Positions 36,183 through 44,756 of a stretch of 64,000 nucleotides of DNA are shown here, piece by piece; the first letter of the stretch is position 1; each line of letters starts with the position of its first letter. Under the pieces are notes generated by a model that ran no database searches, was not told the DNA's origin, and saw nothing but the letters and a program-made list of their open reading frames with translations. The DNA comes from Chryseobacterium sp. (GTDB lineage Bacteria; Bacteroidota; Bacteroidia; Flavobacteriales; Weeksellaceae). The position numbers and the translations under genes are program-made. The stretch lies in the NCBI RefSeq assembly GCF_019236175.1, contig NZ_JAFAJM010000007.1:62001-126000 (forward strand). The letters run 5' to 3'.

Positions 36183-37445
36183 ATGACGGAAAAACTACTT
36201 CAATATCTTTGGAACTATAAGGTTTTCAAAAATTTTGACTTCAAGGATATTGAAGGAAATTCCGTTGAAATCATTGACTTCGGGCGATGGAATAAAGATG
36301 CCGGTCCTGATTTTCTGGCGGCAAAAATTAAAATCAACGGTTTAATTCTGGCCGGAAATATAGAACTGCATCTCCGATCTTCAGACTGGATATTCCACAA
36401 TCATTCCCGGGATCCCAATTATCAGAATATCATTCTTCATGTAGTCTTCCAGCATGATCTTGAAATCCCTGAACTTAACAACAGAAATGTATCCGCCTTG
36501 GAACTGAAAAATTATATTGATGAAAATATAATATGGAAGTACGAAAGCCTTGTAAGCGGAAACCAGTTTATTGCCTGTGAAAAAATTTTCGACCGGAATA
36601 AAATACCTGTTCATTTTCACGAAGGAAATATTCTGAAAAAACTGAATGAAAAGTCTCAGGAACTGGAAGAAAGTTTAATGCGCTGCAAAAATAATTTTGA
36701 AGCGGTTTTATTTCATAGTCTGGCCTATTCTTTCGGATTAAAAGTAAATGCTCATATTTTCAGACAGATTGCAGAAAGTCTCGATTACAGTATCGTTAAT
36801 AAAATCAGACAGCACCCGCTACAATTTGAAGCTTTGTTATTTGGAATTTCCGGTTGGCTGGATACCCCTTTGGACGGGCAGATGAAAATCTGGAAAAGAG
36901 AATTTGAATTCATGAAAATAAAATTTCATATCCCCGATTTAAAGTTTCATCCCAAGTTTCTAAGACTCAGACCTCCTAATTTCCCTACCATCCGTTTATC
37001 TCAACTCGCGGACCTTTACCATCGGCATCAGAATTTATTTTCAAAAATAATTCAGGCTCAGCATATCGATGAGCTATACCATGTGTTTCAAGTAGTAAAA
37101 GCTTCTGAATATTGGGATTTTCATTTTAATTTCGGAGCAATTTCTAAAGTGCAGCCCAAAGTAATGAGTAAAGATTTTATTGATCTTATTATTCTTAATA
37201 CGGTTCTTCCGTTAAAATACGCTTACCATAGATATCATCGTGAAGAAACGGCTGATGAAATTATCGAATTCTATAGAAATATTCCACCGGAAAAAAATTC
37301 GGTGATCACCAAATGGAAAAATATCGGTGTAAAAATAACAGATGCACTGGAAAGCCAGAGCCTTATTTATCACTATAAAAATTCATGTGAAGAAAAAAAT
37401 TGCTTAACTTGCAGTATTGGATTTAAACTTTTAAAAGAATCTTGA
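36183..37445 (+). CDS. DUF2851-family protein
   Basis: A 420-residue soluble protein that begins MTEKLLQYLWNYKVF and continues with WNKDAGPDFLAAKIKI and GNIELHLRSSDW, the conserved opening of DUF2851, found widely in Bacteroidota. It ends in a Cys-rich tail (CEEKNCLTCSIGF) that might bind metal. The conserved Asp/Glu/His in the N-terminal part is reminiscent of a nuclease fold, but that is only a guess. It is followed after one base by a small PspC-like gene. Confidence 0.82.
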   Translation: MTEKLLQYLWNYKVFKNFDFKDIEGNSVEIIDFGRWNKDAGPDFLAAKIKINGLILAGNIELHLRSSDWIFHNHSRDPNYQNIILHVVFQHDLEIPELNNRNVSALELKNYIDENIIWKYESLVSGNQFIACEKIFDRNKIPVHFHEGNILKKLNEKSQELEESLMRCKNNFEAVLFHSLAYSFGLKVNAHIFRQIAESLDYSIVNKIRQHPLQFEALLFGISGWLDTPLDGQMKIWKREFEFMKIKFHIPDLKFHPKFLRLRPPNFPTIRLSQLADLYHRHQNLFSKIIQAQHIDELYHVFQVVKASEYWDFHFNFGAISKVQPKVMSKDFIDLIILNTVLPLKYAYHRYHREETADEIIEFYRNIPPEKNSVITKWKNIGVKITDALESQSLIYHYKNSCEEKNCLTCSIGFKLLKES

Positions 37446-37446
37446 A

Positions 37447-37668
37447 ATGCTGAGTAATATCCGTCATAAAATGGAAAGAGAATGGTTTGGTGTTCTGACA
37501 AGAACCGGAGCAAAACTGGGAATTCCTGTATCTAAATTAAGAATTTTTTTCATTTATTCTACTTTTGCTACCGCCGGATTTTTCTTTTTAATTTATTTAG
37601 GACTGGCATTTACATTGTGGATTAAAGATATTTTTATTACCAGAAGGCCAAGCGTTTTTGATTTATAA
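37447..37668 (+). CDS. Small PspC-domain-like membrane protein
   Basis: A 73-residue protein with a basic N-terminus, then a PspC-like stretch (GVLTRTGAKLGIPVSKLRI) and one long hydrophobic segment (FFIYSTFATAGFFFLIYLGLAFTLW). PspC proteins take part in envelope-stress signalling in other bacteria, but this short form has no known partner here. It is packed between DUF2851 (1-base gap) and a GNAT gene (2-base gap). Confidence 0.7.
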   Translation: MLSNIRHKMEREWFGVLTRTGAKLGIPVSKLRIFFIYSTFATAGFFFLIYLGLAFTLWIKDIFITRRPSVFDL

Positions 37669-37670
37669 TT

Positions 37671-38183
37671 ATGGAATTTGTAGCGATTACTAATGCTGGG
37701 GATAATAGAGTTCAGGAAATCTATAATTCTTACACCAGCACCTTTCCTGTAGACGAGCAAAGAGATAAGGAACAGTTTATGGGTTTATTATTAAATCCAC
37801 AGACCAAAATAATGTCTGTAGTACATGAAAATCAGGCTATCGGATACCTTATTGTATGGGAATTGAGTTCGTTTGTTTTTGTAGAACATTTTGAAGTATT
37901 TGAAATCTTCAGAAGTAAGAAACTAGGTTCCCATATCATAGGCCATCTGTTGGAGAGTTACCCGAATATTATTCTAGAAATTGAGCCTGCTGATTTAGGA
38001 GGAGATGCTGAAAGACGCTATTCTTTCTATCAGAGAAATCATTTTAAGGTTATTGATACCACTCATGTGCAGCCAAGTTACGGAGAAGGAAAACAATCTT
38101 TAAATCTCTGGTTGCTGGCGAATTATTCTCCTGAAAACGTGGAAGAACTTAAAAATGAAATCTGCGATACTGTTTATCGTTAA
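37671..38183 (+). CDS. GNAT-family N-acetyltransferase
   Basis: A 170-residue protein with the GNAT fold: the central strand VEHFEVFEIFRSKKLGSHI leads into the acetyl-CoA binding loop (RSKKLGS standing in for the usual Q/RxxGxG/A), followed by ILEIEPADL and YQRNHFKVID. The substrate is unknown. It is the last gene of the GH3-bshA cluster and is followed by a terminator. Confidence 0.82.
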   Translation: MEFVAITNAGDNRVQEIYNSYTSTFPVDEQRDKEQFMGLLLNPQTKIMSVVHENQAIGYLIVWELSSFVFVEHFEVFEIFRSKKLGSHIIGHLLESYPNIILEIEPADLGGDAERRYSFYQRNHFKVIDTTHVQPSYGEGKQSLNLWLLANYSPENVEELKNEICDTVYR

Positions 38184-38188
38184 TATAT

Positions 38189-38218
38189 AAAAACGCCGGA
38201 ATTTTTCCGGCGTTTATT
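38189..38218 (+). terminator. Terminator after the GNAT gene
   Basis: A perfect 11-bp stem AAACGCCGGAA/TTCCGGCGTTT with a TTT loop and A/T-rich flanks on both sides. It can also serve the convergent SIMPL gene. Confidence 0.88.
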
Positions 38219-38235
38219 TCTTTGATATGCTATCT

Positions 38236-38970
38236 TTAATTGACTTCATATTCCAGTTTTATCGTAATACTGGCTTCTTTTTCCTTAGAGGAGGTATTAA
38301 AAGTCCCTCCGTAAGAATAATCTTCATTTGAATTAGGAGCGGTAATCTGAATAACCCCCATAGTCGCCTTTTTCAGACTTCCCAGACTGCTCCCGGAATT
38401 TTCAGCAATTTTTTCTGCACGTTCTTTAGCATCTTTGGTAGCACCCGCAATCATTTCCTGTTTTACTGTAGCCAGCTTGGTATAGAAATAAGAAGGAGAA
38501 GAGGACGTAAACTCTATTCCCCGATTAATAATTTCTGTAATATTTCGGGAAAGATTTTCAATTTTAGCGACTTCTTTACTTTCAATGGAAACCTTTTGAG
38601 TCAGGTTATATCCTGAAAACTCTCCCTGTACGTAATTCCCGTTAGCATCATTATAACTTCTGAATTGTTTCTGAATATCTACCGATGAGAATACTATTTC
38701 CTGTTGTTTTATTCCTTTTGAAATCAGATAATCATTGATTACTTTTCTGTCTAAGGCCAATGCATCATACGCCGATTTCAAATCAACATTATTTTTGGAA
38801 AAACTCCCGGACCAGGTGATCAGATCAGAGGTAAATTGTTTAGTTCCTAGTCCTGTTACGGAAATTGTGTTTTCAGACTTATTCCTGTTTTTAATGGCGT
38901 TTCCCAGAAAACCAAGTCCGAGGACAAAGCCTAAGGCTCCTACTGCTACTGCAATAATATTTTTATTCAT
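38236..38970 (-). CDS. SIMPL-domain (DUF541) periplasmic protein
   Basis: A 244-residue protein from the ATG at 38970, with an N-terminal membrane anchor (MNKNIIAVAVGALGFVLGLG) and a SIMPL/DUF541 domain: it starts ISVTGLGTKQF and ends in alternating strands (EASITIKLEYEV). Some members oligomerise and have been linked to oxidative stress and signalling, but no activity can be assigned. The ATG ten codons upstream (39000) would put hydrophilic residues before the anchor and is less likely. Confidence 0.82.
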   Translation of the reverse strand: MNKNIIAVAVGALGFVLGLGFLGNAIKNRNKSENTISVTGLGTKQFTSDLITWSGSFSKNNVDLKSAYDALALDRKVINDYLISKGIKQQEIVFSSVDIQKQFRSYNDANGNYVQGEFSGYNLTQKVSIESKEVAKIENLSRNITEIINRGIEFTSSSPSYFYTKLATVKQEMIAGATKDAKERAEKIAENSGSSLGSLKKATMGVIQITAPNSNEDYSYGGTFNTSSKEKEASITIKLEYEVN

Positions 38971-39046
38971 AAAAATTGTGAATTTAATGTTGTTGTACAA
39001 AACAAACCATCAATTTCTATTCCAATGCTTTAAGATTTCTTTAACA

Positions 39047-39823
39047 TTATTTCTGATTTTTCTTTAATCTTTCGACATAGAGAGGTATTGCTTCTTCCAG
39101 CCTTAATAAAACTCCCGATAGGTTTCGGGCTTTTACATACGTACGTACATAAGGTTTTGCGGTAAATGAAAACTCTATAAATTCAGAAATTTTATCCGCA
39201 GGAATTCCCGCTTTGGTAAAATATTCGTCTTCTACTCTACTTCTGATCCAGGCAATATGCTCCTGAAGATCATCATATTTATATTGTCTCTTTTGTCTTC
39301 TGGCTTTTCCGCTGATCAGGTCATACATTCCCTGAACATTCAGACTTCCTAAAAGGATAGGTAACAAAACCTGTTTTACTTCTGCCGGTTTTTCCCTCAT
39401 TTTCCCAACAGGTTGTGGCAGACCTACCGCATCTCTTACTTCCTCTCCCTTATCTCTTGATGCGACGGCCCTGGAATCTTTATCCAGATCACCGGTAGGT
39501 TTTCTGAAAACCGTGACTTCTTCAATCTCTTTGGGAATCGGATGAAGTCTGATATATAAGAACGGATTTACACCATCTGAAAGCACATTTTTGGATGCCC
39601 TCATAAATCCCTGCTTTACAAACCTAAGCTCATCATTCGGCGAGGCCTCAATGGAAAACTGTCCTATTGAATTGGAATATACTTTTTGATCCGTAGCCAT
39701 ATTGATGACAATCACCGAGCTCAGGCTTTCTCCCGTCTCATCAGCTACATTTCCTGTTATCGTTTGCTGGGAAAACAAATGGTTATATAGCAGAATAAAC
39801 AAGAAAAGGACTTTTATTTTCAT
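39047..39823 (-). CDS. Secreted protein with carboxypeptidase-regulatory-like domain (paralogue 2)
   Basis: A 258-residue protein with a signal peptide ending near NHLFSQQ. Residues about 20-95 form a CarboxypepD_reg-like beta-sandwich (TITGNVADETGESLSSV, DELRFVKQGF). The rest is helical and charged, with a conserved end (YFTKAGIPADKISEFIEF). It follows the similar gene at 39829-40575 after 5 bases. Both proteins share the layout and several phrases, so they arose by tandem duplication. The function is unknown; such domains often present ligand-binding surfaces in outer-membrane systems. Confidence 0.75.
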   Translation of the reverse strand: MKIKVLFLFILLYNHLFSQQTITGNVADETGESLSSVIVINMATDQKVYSNSIGQFSIEASPNDELRFVKQGFMRASKNVLSDGVNPFLYIRLHPIPKEIEEVTVFRKPTGDLDKDSRAVASRDKGEEVRDAVGLPQPVGKMREKPAEVKQVLLPILLGSLNVQGMYDLISGKARRQKRQYKYDDLQEHIAWIRSRVEDEYFTKAGIPADKISEFIEFSFTAKPYVRTYVKARNLSGVLLRLEEAIPLYVERLKKNQK

Positions 39824-39828
39824 AAAGA

Positions 39829-40575
39829 TTATCTTTGAGTCTGCGGAGCCCGGTACGAGGCAATTCGGGTCAATACAAACCGTTGAAATCTATTGAGATC
39901 TGCATCACTGCAAAAACCGTATTTTAAAATTTTTCTTCTTTCAAAACCTCCTGCCAGAACATAAGCAATAAAATGATCAATCTGAGGCTTATCTATTTTC
40001 AGATTGGCGAAATAATTATCCCCAAGGCTTGCTTTGAGATATTTCGTTAAATCAATATCATCCCATTGATCTTTTACTTTTCCAATATAAAACCCCTCTC
40101 CTTTTGGCTGAACAAATTCTCCTGCTTTTGCAGCCAGTATTCTCGGATCTGATTTTTGTGCGATATACAGGTCTATTTCTTTGGACAGTTTCTCAACCTT
40201 TTTCGGTTTATTATACATTTTGGAATCAATCTTTAAATTTCCTGTAATTCCCTGTTTCACTTCTACTTCAGGAATATGTATGGTAGCTCTCACCAAAGTA
40301 ACAGCAAGTGGTGACTGTACATTCTCCTGAGAAATGATTTTCGTTACGCGCTCATAACCTGATCGGATAAAACGTAACTCATCTCCCACTCTTCCGGCAA
40401 TCATAAAATGTCCGTCTGTATTTGACATTACGGTTTCATCCGTCCGGATGTTGATTATGTTGACGTCCTGTATTTCAGAACCTCCTTCGGTAGTTACTTT
40501 ACCGAAGATATAGCTTTGGGCATTCGTATGAATGAAAAAGATGAAAGAGAAAAAAAAGAATAGTTTAAGTTTCAC
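39829..40575 (-). CDS. Secreted protein with carboxypeptidase-regulatory-like domain (paralogue 1)
   Basis: A 248-residue protein. I chose the GTG at 40575, which starts a clean signal peptide (KLKLFFFFSFIFFIHTNAQ); the ATG at 40638 lies upstream of a good promoter core and would add a long N-terminal extension. The mature protein has a CarboxypepD_reg-like domain (YIFGKVTTEGGSEIQDV, GDELRFIRSGY) and a helical C-terminal half. It is the first gene of a two-gene unit with its paralogue. The function is unknown. Confidence 0.72.
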   Translation of the reverse strand: MKLKLFFFFSFIFFIHTNAQSYIFGKVTTEGGSEIQDVNIINIRTDETVMSNTDGHFMIAGRVGDELRFIRSGYERVTKIISQENVQSPLAVTLVRATIHIPEVEVKQGITGNLKIDSKMYNKPKKVEKLSKEIDLYIAQKSDPRILAAKAGEFVQPKGEGFYIGKVKDQWDDIDLTKYLKASLGDNYFANLKIDKPQIDHFIAYVLAGGFERRKILKYGFCSDADLNRFQRFVLTRIASYRAPQTQR

Positions 40576-40593
40576 GGGCTGTTTTTTATAAAG

Positions 40594-40601
40594 CAAAGCT
40601 A
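40594..40601 (-). promoter_or_regulatory. Bacteroidota -7 element before the paralogue pair
   Basis: On the minus strand TAGCTTTG matches TAnnTTTG fully and ends 18 bp before the GTG at 40575. The location favours GTG over the more distant ATG. No -33 TTG is obvious. Confidence 0.45.
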
Positions 40602-40759
40602 AAATTATTTTTAAATTATACCAGAAGTTTAACCACAAGTTAACGTCTTTTAGTATTTCTTTTGAGGTTTTGAGGTTGAAACCGTTAAATAGCTCAACTC
40701 AATTGTTAAAGTTTATTTTAAATTTTAGCTAACTTGCAGTTTCAATTCTACCTTTAACA

Positions 40760-43700
40760 ATGCAAAATTCTTATACAGTCATCAACGCTTCTGCCGGATC
40801 AGGGAAAACATATGCTCTGGTTCAGAGACTTCTGATGATTTGTCTTCGTTATCCTAATCAGCAGCAGTCGATCAGGAATATTCTCGCACTGACTTTTACC
40901 AATAAAGCAGCCAATGAGATGAAGGAAAGAATTCTGAGCTGGCTGGGAAACTTCGCCGCCGGTAATTTTGCAGAAAACACAGATCTGAAAAACATTCAAA
41001 AGGCATTTGAAGCACAGGGCTTAAAAATTACTATTGATGAACTCCATCTTCGTTCTAAAAAACTTCTGGATTATATTCTTCATAATTATTCGACACTGAA
41101 TATAGGAACTATCGACCGTTTTAATTCAAGACTGGTAAGAAGTTTTTCTTATGAATTGGGACTGGCTAAAAATTTTAATCTTGAAATTGAAGCTGAACCT
41201 TTTCTGATTGAGGCCGTTGATAAAATGCTGGATCAGATCGGAGAAAACGAAACAATCTCCAATTCTTTCATGGATTATGTAGATTACAGTCTGGAAAACA
41301 ATGAAAGGATCAACCTCAACAAAAATCTTTATGATTCGGCTAAAGAGTTTGTTAAAGATATCCACTATGAACATCTTAAAAACAACAATAATTTTGATGA
41401 TGCGAATTATGAAAAGATAAAAAATACACTCCGTAAAGAGATTGTACTTCATAAAAAACAATCGGCAGAACTTGCTGCAAAGTCCGTTGAGCTCTTCACA
41501 TCCAGAAATATCGAGGTTGAAGATTTTGCTCAGGGAAAAAACGGAATCGGAGGATTCTTTCCCAAAGTCATCGATTTTTATCAGCAGAAAAGAGCCGGCT
41601 TCCCTTTCCCGACCACACAGGAAGAATCTGTGATCAACAATTACCGGAAAGGAGCTTCTTCAAAATCCAAACATAAAGAATCTGAAATTTTTGAGATTCT
41701 TGATCAGCTTCTTGAAAACAGAATGCAGCTGATTATCTGGTATATCGAAACTCAGAAAAAAGAGAAAGTTTTATCTGCTCTTCTTCCTTTAAAAGTTAAT
41801 AAAGACATTCAGGATGAGCTAAAAAAAATTGAGGAAGAGAATGATCTTGTTCTACTTTCAAAATTCAATATCCTCATTAATGAGAATCTTAAGGATGAGC
41901 CTTCTGCTTTTATTTATGAAAAAGTAGGTTCACAGTTTCAGCACTATTTTTTTGATGAGTTTCAGGATACGTCGGAATTGCAGTGGCAGAATTTTGTTCC
42001 TCTAAGAGACCATAGTGTTTCTTCCGAAAATACCTCTTTTACATTGGTTGGAGATCCTAAACAGAGTATCTACAGATTCCGTGGTGGCGAAAGCAAGCTG
42101 ATGCTAAATATCATCAACAAAAAAGAGTTTTCTCCTAAACAGGCAGATCTTCTTGTGCTAAAAGACAACTGGAGAAGTGCCCGAAATATTGTACACTTCA
42201 ATAATGAACTTTACCAGTTTCATGCCGGAGAACTGGAAGAAGAACACCGGAACATTTTTGGAACAGATGCCGAACAGACCCCAAAATCGCAAATGGATGG
42301 AAGGGTAAAAGTAAACCTCATTGAAAATCGCACTAATGAAGAGTTTTATGATGATACTTCAGAAAGAATGCGAAAAGATATTCAGGAATGTCTGGATAAT
42401 GGTTTCAAATTTTCGGACATCACCATTCTTTGTCGTGGTAATTTTGATATTTTCAGTTACTCACAAAAGCTGGGAAATTTAAAAGTCCGCTATCGTGGTG
42501 AAGAAACCAATATTAAAACCATTTCTGATAAAGGGCTTACTTTGGAACTTTCGAATACCCTAAAAGCGGTAATAGAATATTTAAGATGGGAAATTAATCC
42601 TAAGAATAAACCCTGTCTGATTATGATGATGTATCATCTGAATACACTGGGAAGAATTCAGATGGCTGATTTTACACTGGAGATGAAAGAAATGCTGGAG
42701 ATTGAAGGGCATGAAGAAATCCTGCAGTATATTCAGGAAAAATATTCATTACAGCTTAAACAGGATAATTTTCCAAGGTTTAATCTTTACAATTTTATTG
42801 AATATTACATCAACGAATTTTCTGCTGAAAATAAAGAAACGGATTTCCTGCTTAATTTCATGGAAATGCTTTTTAATTTTACACAAAATGCCGGCGCCAG
42901 TACCAAAGAATTTTTGAAATACTGGGATGAAGAAGCTTCGTCTCATACCATTCAGGCATCTGAAAATATTGATGCCATTCAAATCATGACCATTCATAAG
43001 TCCAAAGGACTGGAATTTCCTATAGTTTTTATTCCTATGATTAATAAGAACAGGGATAATGAATTTACCAATTGGTTCGATACCCATGACAATGAGGCCT
43101 TACAATCGGTGAATATTAATCAGTTTAGTAAAAACCTGGAAGCTTACGATCAGGAAATTCAGGTTTTCAACAAGAAAAATTCTTATAAAAATCTCATCGA
43201 CAGGCTGTGCCTTCAATATGTGGCAACGACAAGACCCGTGGAGCAACTGTTCTTTTATCTTCAAAAACCTAACAAAACCGCCAATAATCTTGAACTTTTA
43301 GATTTTTTTAAAACCAGAAATACAGAAGATGCTGATGAATTCGACCTATATGAAGTAAAGCCTGAAATGCTTAAAAAATATTCTAAAGAAAAAAGCTCCC
43401 CTTTTAAAACCCGGAATATTCAAAACCTGAAAAATGTTAATGAAAAAAGTACTTCTATAAAAATTGCCACCCCATCCAAAAACTATCAGGTGAGAAATGA
43501 AAAGGTAAGAATCGGGCTTTTTGTTCATGAGCTCTTATCTAAAATCAATACCGAAAAAGATATTCCGAAAGTACTGGAAGGCTATGCCTTGGAGGGTCAG
43601 ATTACACTGGACGAAAAAAATGAAATCCAGGACACTTTACAGGAAATCGTCAACACCTATGCTGAATTTTTTGATGAAAAATGGACGGTTATCAATGAAA

Positions 43701-43900
43701 AAGATATTATGATCTCTGAAAACGGAGAAAGCTATATTTCAAGACCGGACCGTATTTTGAAAAGTGATGAAGGCTATATCATTGTAGATTTTAAAACCGG
43801 TGAACAAAAAACAAAAGATGAAGCACAGGTGGAAGGCTACAGGAACATTCTTGAAAAACTGGGTAAAAAAGTACTGAAAACCCAGATTATTTATCTGTAA
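40760..43900 (+). CDS. UvrD/RecB-like helicase-nuclease (AddA-like)
   Basis: A 1046-residue superfamily 1 helicase with a C-terminal PD-(D/E)xK nuclease. Motifs in order: Walker A ASAGSGKT (about 10-17), FTNKAANEMKERI (Ia), DEFQDTSELQW (II), LVGDPKQSIYRFRGGE (III), QIMTIHKSKGLEFP (V), YVATTRPVEQLF (VI), then the nuclease residues Asp997, Asp1010 and Lys1012 in RPDRI and IVDFKTG. It fits the AddA/RecB group that resects double-strand breaks for RecA loading. An AddB-like partner, usually adjacent, is not in the window. It is a single-gene unit. Confidence 0.9.
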   Translation: MQNSYTVINASAGSGKTYALVQRLLMICLRYPNQQQSIRNILALTFTNKAANEMKERILSWLGNFAAGNFAENTDLKNIQKAFEAQGLKITIDELHLRSKKLLDYILHNYSTLNIGTIDRFNSRLVRSFSYELGLAKNFNLEIEAEPFLIEAVDKMLDQIGENETISNSFMDYVDYSLENNERINLNKNLYDSAKEFVKDIHYEHLKNNNNFDDANYEKIKNTLRKEIVLHKKQSAELAAKSVELFTSRNIEVEDFAQGKNGIGGFFPKVIDFYQQKRAGFPFPTTQEESVINNYRKGASSKSKHKESEIFEILDQLLENRMQLIIWYIETQKKEKVLSALLPLKVNKDIQDELKKIEEENDLVLLSKFNILINENLKDEPSAFIYEKVGSQFQHYFFDEFQDTSELQWQNFVPLRDHSVSSENTSFTLVGDPKQSIYRFRGGESKLMLNIINKKEFSPKQADLLVLKDNWRSARNIVHFNNELYQFHAGELEEEHRNIFGTDAEQTPKSQMDGRVKVNLIENRTNEEFYDDTSERMRKDIQECLDNGFKFSDITILCRGNFDIFSYSQKLGNLKVRYRGEETNIKTISDKGLTLELSNTLKAVIEYLRWEINPKNKPCLIMMMYHLNTLGRIQMADFTLEMKEMLEIEGHEEILQYIQEKYSLQLKQDNFPRFNLYNFIEYYINEFSAENKETDFLLNFMEMLFNFTQNAGASTKEFLKYWDEEASSHTIQASENIDAIQIMTIHKSKGLEFPIVFIPMINKNRDNEFTNWFDTHDNEALQSVNINQFSKNLEAYDQEIQVFNKKNSYKNLIDRLCLQYVATTRPVEQLFFYLQKPNKTANNLELLDFFKTRNTEDADEFDLYEVKPEMLKKYSKEKSSPFKTRNIQNLKNVNEKSTSIKIATPSKNYQVRNEKVRIGLFVHELLSKINTEKDIPKVLEGYALEGQITLDEKNEIQDTLQEIVNTYAEFFDEKWTVINEKDIMISENGESYISRPDRILKSDEGYIIVDFKTGEQKTKDEAQVEGYRNILEKLGKKVLKTQIIYL

Positions 43901-43934
43901 TTTGTCTATTTCCCTTCAGTGAAAGGTATCGTAA

Positions 43935-43957
43935 TTCTACGACACGAAATCGTAGAA
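43935..43957. repeat. Inverted repeat upstream of the T6SS tube gene
   Basis: TTCTACGA and TCGTAGAA are perfect 8-bp arms around a seven-base spacer. It sits about 57 bp upstream of the tssD -7 element and 35 bases after the helicase gene. It has no T-run, so a regulator binding site is as likely as a terminator. Confidence 0.45.
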
Positions 43958-44013
43958 CTACTACAAAAAGTGAAAGTTATGTCAAAAAATTTTTAAGATT
44001 AAGTGGAGTGATA

Positions 44014-44021
44014 TACATTTG
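44014..44021 (+). promoter_or_regulatory. Bacteroidota -7 element of tssD
   Basis: TACATTTG matches TAnnTTTG fully, 49 bp upstream of the tssD ATG. This would give a leader of about 40 bases for a protein that is normally made in large amounts. A -33 TTG is not evident. Confidence 0.5.
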
Positions 44022-44070
44022 TGACACAATCACTACACAATATATTAATTCATCTTAAAAATTTACAACC

Positions 44071-44475
44071 ATGGCAGCAAACTCAAGAGGAATCTTAAAA
44101 TTCAACGGCGGAGAAGGGCAGAAATTATTAAAATTAAACTACAGCGTATCCAGATCTACAGATGTATCAGGACGTGTCGCTTCGGATCCTTCCAATGCAT
44201 TAATCAAACTGACAGTAGAAGCTACTGAAAAATCTGATATTCTTGAAAGCTTATTAAATGGAAAATATAAGCCTACATCAGGAGAAATTATTTTTAATAA
44301 ATCCCACGAAGAAGGAACATTAATTACTTTAAACTGGCAGAACGGATATGTGATTCAGCACGAGGTAGACTTTGATGCGATTGATAGCAACAACATGCTG
44401 GTCACGTTTGTAGTAAGTGCGGAAACCATTGATTATGGTACTTCTCAGTACACAGGATTGTGGCCAAACGCTTAA
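44071..44475 (+). CDS. tssD: Type VI secretion system tube protein TssD (Hcp)
   Basis: A 134-residue protein that stacks as hexameric rings into the inner tube of the contractile T6SS and carries cargo out. The sequence (MAANSRGILKFNGGEG, RSTDVSGRVASDPSNALI, TFVVSAETIDYGTSQYTGLWPNA) is that of the Bacteroidetes T6SS subtype (T6SSiii) TssD. It has its own promoter and terminator and opens the cargo island. The sheath and baseplate genes must lie elsewhere. Confidence 0.93.
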   Translation: MAANSRGILKFNGGEGQKLLKLNYSVSRSTDVSGRVASDPSNALIKLTVEATEKSDILESLLNGKYKPTSGEIIFNKSHEEGTLITLNWQNGYVIQHEVDFDAIDSNNMLVTFVVSAETIDYGTSQYTGLWPNA

Positions 44476-44499
44476 TATTTGTCTGTTAAAAAATAGTAG

Positions 44500-44530
44500 A
44501 GATCATCCTTACTCTTAGGGATGGTCTTTT
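44500..44530 (+). terminator. Terminator of tssD
   Basis: A 9-bp stem AGATCATCC/GGATGGTCT with one G-U pair and a ten-base loop, followed by a short T-run. The remaining sequence to 44756 is AT-rich, with a weak TAATTTTA element near 44723 as the only promoter hint for vgrG. Confidence 0.75.
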
Positions 44531-44756
44531 CGTCTCTCTTTATCAATATTTTATTTTCAAAAAAAGAACACTTGTTAATATCTCAATATAAACAGCTTAA
44601 TTCAATGTATACGATCTCATAAATAAACATATTTAGTTTAAATTTTATAAATGAAAAATCGTACTTCTACTACAATTTTTAAAATTTAACAGTTTATATA
44701 TTAAAGTAACGTAAAACATTTCTAATTTTAGTGATATAACCACAAAAAAGTACCCG

